From the NCBI GenBank assembly GCA_019914945.1, contig CM034104.1, positions 5,458,501-5,522,500 on the forward strand: a DNA stretch of 64,000 bases, given 5' to 3'. Both the position numbers and the translations under genes were made by a program. How positions within the stretch are numbered: position 1 is the first letter of the stretch; each line of letters opens with the position of its first letter. This document shows positions 58,345 to 64,000 of this stretch, in pieces. The notes below the pieces were generated by a model. It ran no database searches, had not been told where the DNA came from, and saw nothing but the letters and a program-made list of their open reading frames with translations. Origin of the DNA: Typha latifolia (taxonomy: Eukaryota > Streptophyta > Magnoliopsida > Poales > Typhaceae).

Positions 58345-59150
58345 GGTTGTAGGTAGCAGTCTGCCCAACTGAGGAAAAATATTCATCAAATATTCTTCCA
58401 TAGACAAAAATTATGAAACTAAGGGTGGTTGATCCATAACTTCCTGATCTATATTTTTTGTATTTATGCCCTTCGTATATTTGGATTGAAACTAGGAAGA
58501 AAATACGCTAGAGTGGGGATGATGGAAGTGTTGACGGGTGGAGATGATAGTAGGGTTATGGATGATAATGGAGATGAGGGTGAATGGTTGATGTAGTTTA
58601 GGAGATAAGGATGAAGAGGGAGAAGTGGCCGAGATTCCAAGGAGGATGGAGGACTCGATAGACGATAGAGATCGAAAGATAGATGAGATCTTGCCAATGG
58701 TAGAGATGGCTGGTTAGTGAAAGGGGAGGAGGGAGATTCGGGTAGATAGACTAGAGAGAGGATAGAGGAAGATAAAAACTAAACTAATATTCATTTATCA
58801 TAATGATTTTGGCTGCCATCCATACCTTTATAGAGGCTAGCTAATAAGCTCAAATAATAATTATTAACCCTAATTCTAGTAGACTCTCGCCGATCGCGTT
58901 TGAATGGGGTCGACCGCGTTCGAACACATAAAAGACGTTCTCTGTTGATGCGAACTAATGTAGTCATTCGCACGCGGGCATTCGAATGCGCCCGAACGCA
59001 CATTTTGTTTTATCTTTTTTTGCGAACTGATGCAGGCATTCGCAAAGGTGTTCAAACGCGCCCCCTTCCGTGTTCGAACGAGACCTATAGAAACTTTATT
59101 TTTCTGAAAATAAATAACTAATGCAATAAGAAAAGAATCTAGCAAGGTGT
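58345..59150 (-). repeat. Element 3 3' LTR
   Basis: It aligns with 63590-64000 and with the element 1 LTR. TTCGAA-like motifs cluster at 58895-59085. The LTR start on the minus strand (about 59150, GATACACC) lacks the first few dozen bases seen in element 1. Confidence 0.78.
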
Positions 59151-59159
59151 ATCAGCCCA

Positions 59160-60235
59160 GCACGCTTCCCGATGGCTGTAATCATAAACTTACTTCATGC
59201 AGTTTTGAGCAAGTTTAAGATGGGCACGCAATCTCCTCAATGTGGCATCTCTATCCATCAATGCTAAATCCACCTCCATTCGATCCAGAGATGCCACAGG
59301 GTCATAGGTGCGCAATATCGGAGCCGTGCGCCCATACACCATCTCAAATGGATTCATGCCAATACTGTTGTGGTGGTGGTGTTATAAGACCACTCTACCC
59401 ATGGTAAGAACTCCAACCATCGTCTCGGCATCTCTCCAACAAAGCATCGCAAGTATTGCTTAATGCCTCGATTGATCACATCGGTTTAGTTGTCCGTCTG
59501 TGAATGATAGGCTGAATTGAAGTTCAATCGAATCCTCTACAATCTGAAAAACTCCATCCAAAAGTCGCTCACAAAAATACGATCACGATCGGAGACAATT
59601 GTGCATGGCATGCCATGCAACGTAGCAACATCTCTCACAAAAATTTCAGCCATAAATTTGGCTAAGAATGGATGTGACAATGTAGAAAAGTGCGCATACT
59701 TGCTCAATCTGTCAACCACTATAAAAATAATGGAATAGCCACATACCAGCGGAAAACTTATCAAATCCATAGAAATGTCTTCTCAAACATAGTCCAGTAT
59801 TGGTAAAGGCTAAAGTAATCTGGAAAGTTTCAATGTGGTTTCCTTAGCCCTTTAACAGACTTCGCAAGCATGACAAAACTCCTTACATCTCGCCTTAGTC
59901 ATTGCCACGTGCAGCTCTATGATATCCTCTTATAATTCCTCAAGATACCCTCAAGACTAGCCTATAGAGTTTGGTGGAAGTGCTCCAATAATTTCTGCTG
60001 CAATCTATCATTTGCAGGCACCCGGATGCACCCGCGGTCCAACAACAAACCGCCTCGGTTCTCCAACTCTGGATGGCGCTCCGGATCATCCAATACCTCA
60101 TGTAACAGTCTCATAACATTTGGGTCAGATGTACATGCATACCTCAGCTCATCAAGAAAAGAAAAAGTGGGAGAAGAAAAGGCTGCGAGCTTGGCAGTAT
60201 CGGGTTGGCGCGATAGTGCATCCACCGCTCTATTT
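59160..60235 (-). pseudogene. Element 3 integrase
   Basis: Minus-strand blocks in order: DALSRQPDTAKLAAF (RNase H/integrase linker), LLHEVLDDPERHPELENRGG, LLEHFHQTL, then MDLISFPLVCGYSIIFIVVD, RLSKYAHFSTLSHPFLAKFM and SDRDRIFVSDFW. Last is GMNPFEMVYGRTAPILRTYD and LRRLRAHLKLAQNCMK (59170-59350). The C-terminal chromodomain region seen in element 1 is missing; sequence passes straight into the LTR. Confidence 0.82.
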
Positions 60236-61480
60236 TCGGTCCTCTTCTTGTACTAAATTTTATAATCATACCCCAGCAATTTTATGACCTATCTCTGCTG
60301 TGCTGGAGTGTGAATTCACTGTCCCATAAAATATGGAAGACTCCTTTGATTGGTTCAAATAATAAATTGCCTACCGATCAAATAAGACCTCCACTTTGTC
60401 ACTACATGTAGGATTGCCAACATCTCCCTCTCGTAGGTCGATAATTGCTAGGATTTTTGTGATAAAGCCTTGCTGAGAAAGGCTATGGGACGTTCTCTTT
60501 ACTTAGTACAACTAGTATGCCAACTCCTGACGTATCACATTCCACAACGAACTCTTTAGTGAAGTCCAGTAGAGCTAGAACAGGCGCCGTTGTCATTACT
60601 GTTTTTTATTTTTCAAAGCCTATAGTGGCTTCCTCCGTCCATCTAAAAGAGTCCTTCAGCAAACTAGTGAGAGGAGCAACGATCTTGTTATACCTGGCGA
60701 TGACGTAACTATTATACCATGTTAGCCCTAAGAAGCCGCGTAATCCTATGGTGGAAGTACGAATCGGCCAAGCTGTCATGCACGCCACCTTTTGAGTATT
60801 CGCTGCCATTCCTTCTGCTGTTATGATGTGGCCTAAATACTACACTTGTAATACTCCCCATAGGCACTTGGACTTCTTAATCTTCAGCTGGTTTTGCTTC
60901 AACAAATTCAGCACATTCTTTAAATACCGCAAATGCTCAATTTCAGTCCTACTATACACCAAAATGTCGTAAAAGAATATCAAGACATACCGTCGCAGGA
61001 AAGGCCAAAAAATATCATTCATGAGGCCTTGAAAAGTAGCTAGAGCATTGGTGAGACCAAATGGCATCATCCGGAATTCATAATGCCCGTTAGGAGTCCG
61101 AAATGCAGTTTTGTGCACATCCACCGGGTGAACTCTAATTTGATGATACCCAGCCCTCAAGTCAAGTTTGCTGAATATGATCGCCCCTGCAAGCTCGTCC
61201 AACAGCTCTGCTATGACCAGAATGGGATACCAGTCCTTGATAATGATAGTGTTTAGCATCCGGTAGTCGACACAAAAATGTCACGACCCATCGTTCTTCT
61301 GCACCAACAACACGGGCGATAAGTAAGAGCTATGACTTGGTTGTATGAGACGTATTTCCAACATCTCAGCCACCATCTTGGAGACAACTTCCTTCTGCAC
61401 ATGTGGATATCGATACGGTCTCACGTTCACCGGTGCAGCCTCGCGCACAATCTTTTTGCGATGGTCTACCGTTCACCTTG
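60236..61480 (-). pseudogene. Element 3 reverse transcriptase and RNase H
   Basis: IIKDWYPILVIAELLDELAG, FSKLDLRAGYHQIRVHPVDV, RMMPFGLTNALATFQGLMND and IFFYDILVYSRTEIEH lie in the 60840-61259 frame. The catalytic pair that should read DD is YD, so the polymerase active site is destroyed. Connection and RNase H blocks follow toward 60240, with stops. Confidence 0.86.
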
Positions 61481-61749
61481 GCGGCAACTCCTTTGGCTCC
61501 TCAAATAGTTCAACAAATTTATCTAGTAAATTAGACAAATCAATTGCAGTACCTGGACTCATTTGAGGCTCCTCTCCTGCTGGTCCTAACTGAAGAAGAT
61601 AGGCCCAATCACTCACACAAGGCAGCCCGACCATTGGCTGCATCGCTAGAATCGGCGAGAACTGAATGCCATCACGTTGCACCACCTTGCTTCCTTGCTG
61701 AAATTTTATATGCATACTCTTGAAATCAAATGTGACGGGTCTCAAGCTC

Positions 61750-62108
61750 TGCAACCACTAAGTGCCAAAGACAATGTCTGCTCCTCGCAGCGCTAACGGA
61801 TACAAGTCCACAATGATGTTGTGTCTTTGCACTCGTATATCGACCTGCTGGCATAAGCTCCCCGCTCGAAGCTTCGTGCTGTCTCCAATAGTGACCTCAG
61901 ACCCCGCGGTCAGTTTAGCGTCCAAGCCCAACTTCCTCACCATCCTCTCATCTAGAAAATTATGTGTGCTCTCAGAATCGATAAGAATATGCACATAATA
62001 CTTTCTAACGAGTTCGTCCACCCACAATGTCCTCACTGCGGAAGTACCCAAATATGCATACATAGATATCTCAGATTTGATATTTTCCTCTGCGCCCTCC
62101 TCCACATC
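61750..62108 (-). pseudogene. Element 3 aspartic protease
   Basis: VHILIDSESTHNFLDERMVR carries DSES where the active site should read D(S/T)G(S/A), so the glycine after the catalytic pair is Glu. The rest, VTIGDSTKLRAGS and DLYPLALRGADIVFGT, is well conserved. Confidence 0.82.
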
Positions 62109-63541
62109 TTACTCATCGTCCCCCTCAAGACCATCGATAAGCATCACACTCCCAATCGATTTGGAACACCGATAATCGGGGGTGAAACATTCATCACATC
62201 TAAAGCAAAGCCCCTCCGCTCTGCGCTTCTCCACCTGGGCAAGTGTGAGAGTTCGAACGGGAGGTCTTGTGTCTCCTCTAACATTAGAAGAGGGTCTCAA
62301 AGGTGGTCATGCCCTAGTACTAGTAGCCACTGCCTTTGAACTTGCAAAATTTTCAACTGGTGTTCTCGATGCAAACCGCCTATCTCGTTTGCCCCAACTT
62401 GCTTTCGCTGCCATTTTTAGAGACTTGTGTTTTTGCTCCATTCTCACGGTCTTCTCAAAAGTCTCTTCAAGAATGGTAGGACAAAGAGCACGAACATCCA
62501 CCTGAATCTCCTCCTGCAGCCCTGAAATAAAAGTGCTCATCAATGTTGGTTCGGGCTAAAGTGGCTCACAACGACTACTAACTCCTTCAAATTCTACTTG
62601 GTACTACAAAATGGTTGTCCTCTGAACCATCTTGCTTAATGTGGCAGCAAAATCTTCATACACCGCTGTCCCAAATCTGCATGTAATCTTCCTACAAAAG
62701 TCTGCCTAATCGATAAATCCTCTACCTTGAATGGCCGATCGATACCAATGCAACGCTGTTCTTTGAAAGTGAAAGCTTGCCATCGGTACCTTTGCGTCTT
62801 TCGTTGTCCCTTAACAATCAATGTATTGCTCCACTTGAAACACCCAATCTGTTAGATCACTGCCTTAGAACTTCGGAAAGTCCAAGCGTGCGGTTCTCCC
62901 CCGGATAGCATTGTCGGGCTCGCGAAAGATCCTTGGTTTAGGTCTGAACCGCTATGCTTGTTTCTCTCGTTCTCTGAATCCTCGAACACGCCCATCACCA
63001 TCTCTGAAGGTATCAATATCATCATCTAAGTGCCAATCTTTTTCATTGACGAAGCACACCGGTGTCGCGCGTCTTTCGGTCTCCTCCACCGTCGACCTCG
63101 AGTTGTGTATCGAAGGTGGGGGGATGATGTGAAGGAATAGGTAAAAGAGGCTCATTGACATTAACATGTTGTACCTAGACCTGTGGGGGCGTCGGTTTGG
63201 TGTGGTTCCACTACTAGTCCTTCTTGAGGCACTGATCTTCGTCGAGGAGATAACAAAGCCGATCGATTCATGACATATTCCTTTAAGGCATTATGATCAT
63301 TCTGCATTGCATTCACCCTATGTAGCAATGTTTGGAACATGCCCTTAAGTTCATCTGCCAAGCCCATGTTCACACCCAAGGACGTTGGTTGACTCAGTCC
63401 TACCGTGGCCATACCAAAGGAATCAGCCGCACAGTTAGGATTTTCATGAGTTGAGTCTTTCCTTGTTAGTGTGCTCTTCATTGATCTCCTTGATGAGGCC
63501 ATCTTTCTTGTCTCCACTATCAATGGAGGTCCAAGGTTCAC
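62109..63541 (-). pseudogene. Element 3 gag
   Basis: It starts MASSRRSMKSTLTRKDSTHE at 63541 and contains MGLADELKGMFQTLLHRVNA. It is broken by stops through 62550-63150, and ends MMSTFISGLQEEIQVDVRAL, then the zinc knuckle CFRCDECFTPDYRC. The GH of the usual GHxC motif is replaced by DY. Confidence 0.8.
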
Positions 63542-63574
63542 CGGGCTCTAATACCAATGGTATGGTAAGGAACT

Positions 63575-64000
63575 TCCTCTTCAATATCTAGTTCAGTTGT
63601 AGGAAGCAGTCTGCACAACTGAGAGAAAATATTTATCATATATTATTCCGTAGTCAAAGGTGGTCGATTCGTAACTTCCTAATCTACATTTTTGGTATTT
63701 ATATCCTCTACAGGTTCTGACAGCAACTAGGACAAAAATACGTTAGAGTGGGGATGATGGTGGTGGTGACGGGTGGAGATGATAGTAGGGTTATGGATGA
63801 TAATACAGATGAGGGTGGATGGTTGATGTAGTTTAGGAGATAAGGATGAAAGGGGAGAAGTGGCCGGGATCCTAAGGAGGAGGGAGGATTCGACAGATGA
63901 GGGAGATCAGAAGATAGATGAGACCTTCCCAACGGTAGAGGTGGTTAGTTGGTGAACAGGGAGGAGGGAGATTAGGGTAGAGACTAGAGAGAGGATAGAG
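63575..64000 (-). repeat. Element 3 5' LTR, cut by the window end
   Basis: It aligns with 58345-58770. The rest of the LTR lies beyond the window. Confidence 0.8.

Larger units (their letters stand above)
58345..64000 (-). mobile_element. Gypsy element 3, minus strand, inserted in element 2, runs off the window
   Basis: The 3' LTR (58345-59150) and the start of the 5' LTR (63575-64000) both open on the plus strand with a GTTGTAGGAAGCAGTCTGC-like sequence and share the GGGTGGAGATGATAGTAGGG block. Between them the minus strand reads gag, protease, reverse transcriptase, RNase H and integrase in Gypsy order. A primer-binding-site relic (minus TTGGTATTAGAGCC) lies at about 63545-63558. All domains are mutated. 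Confidence 0.88.

Noticed and set aside
1..64000. CRISPR array, tRNA or rRNA genes
   Set aside because: No regularly spaced identical repeats, no cloverleaf with intact A and B boxes, and no rRNA-like stretch were seen. The organism is a plant.

Overview
This window is nuclear DNA of a flowering plant. It has split genes with plant-type introns, three recognisable plant protein genes, and a large load of decayed plant LTR retrotransposons and small DNA transposons. The species cannot be fixed from the sequence; a non-grass monocot is a weak guess. No bacterial, organellar, rRNA, tRNA or CRISPR feature was seen.

Genes. (1) 1610-2080 (+) is an intronless gene for STN1, the OB-fold subunit of the telomere-capping CST complex. 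(2) 2610-14580 (-) is an eight-exon gene for a UBAC2-like, rhomboid-fold ER membrane protein with a C-terminal UBA domain. It converges on STN1, and all exon joins could be read, including one GC-AG intron. Its introns carry most of the small DNA transposons in the window. (3) 32676-35653 (-) is a five-exon F-box gene of the Arabidopsis At2g26850/At2g32560 type. The three genes show no sign of a shared pathway.

16.6-28.6 kb is a nest of retroelement relics. A gutted Gypsy element has a Copia element inside one of its LTRs; after it come a CACTA transposase relic and a minus-strand SIRE/Maximus-like Copia relic. 28.9-30.1 kb is a long-terminal-inverted-repeat element with a GC-rich interior. 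30.8-31.5 kb looks like the poly(A) end of a retroposon.

35.7-43 kb is mostly gene-poor AT-rich DNA with no gene I recognise. 43-64 kb is dominated by one Gypsy chromovirus family: a fairly complete plus-strand copy (45.06-51.30 kb), an internally deleted plus-strand copy (55.3-58.3 kb), and a minus-strand copy (58.3 kb to beyond the window) inserted into the integrase reading frame of the previous one. All copies carry stop codons.

The most unusual pattern is a TTCGAA-centred motif (roughly GTTCGAACGCC). It is repeated many times inside LTRs of both Gypsy and Copia type across the window. I did not find an obvious new protein-coding system.
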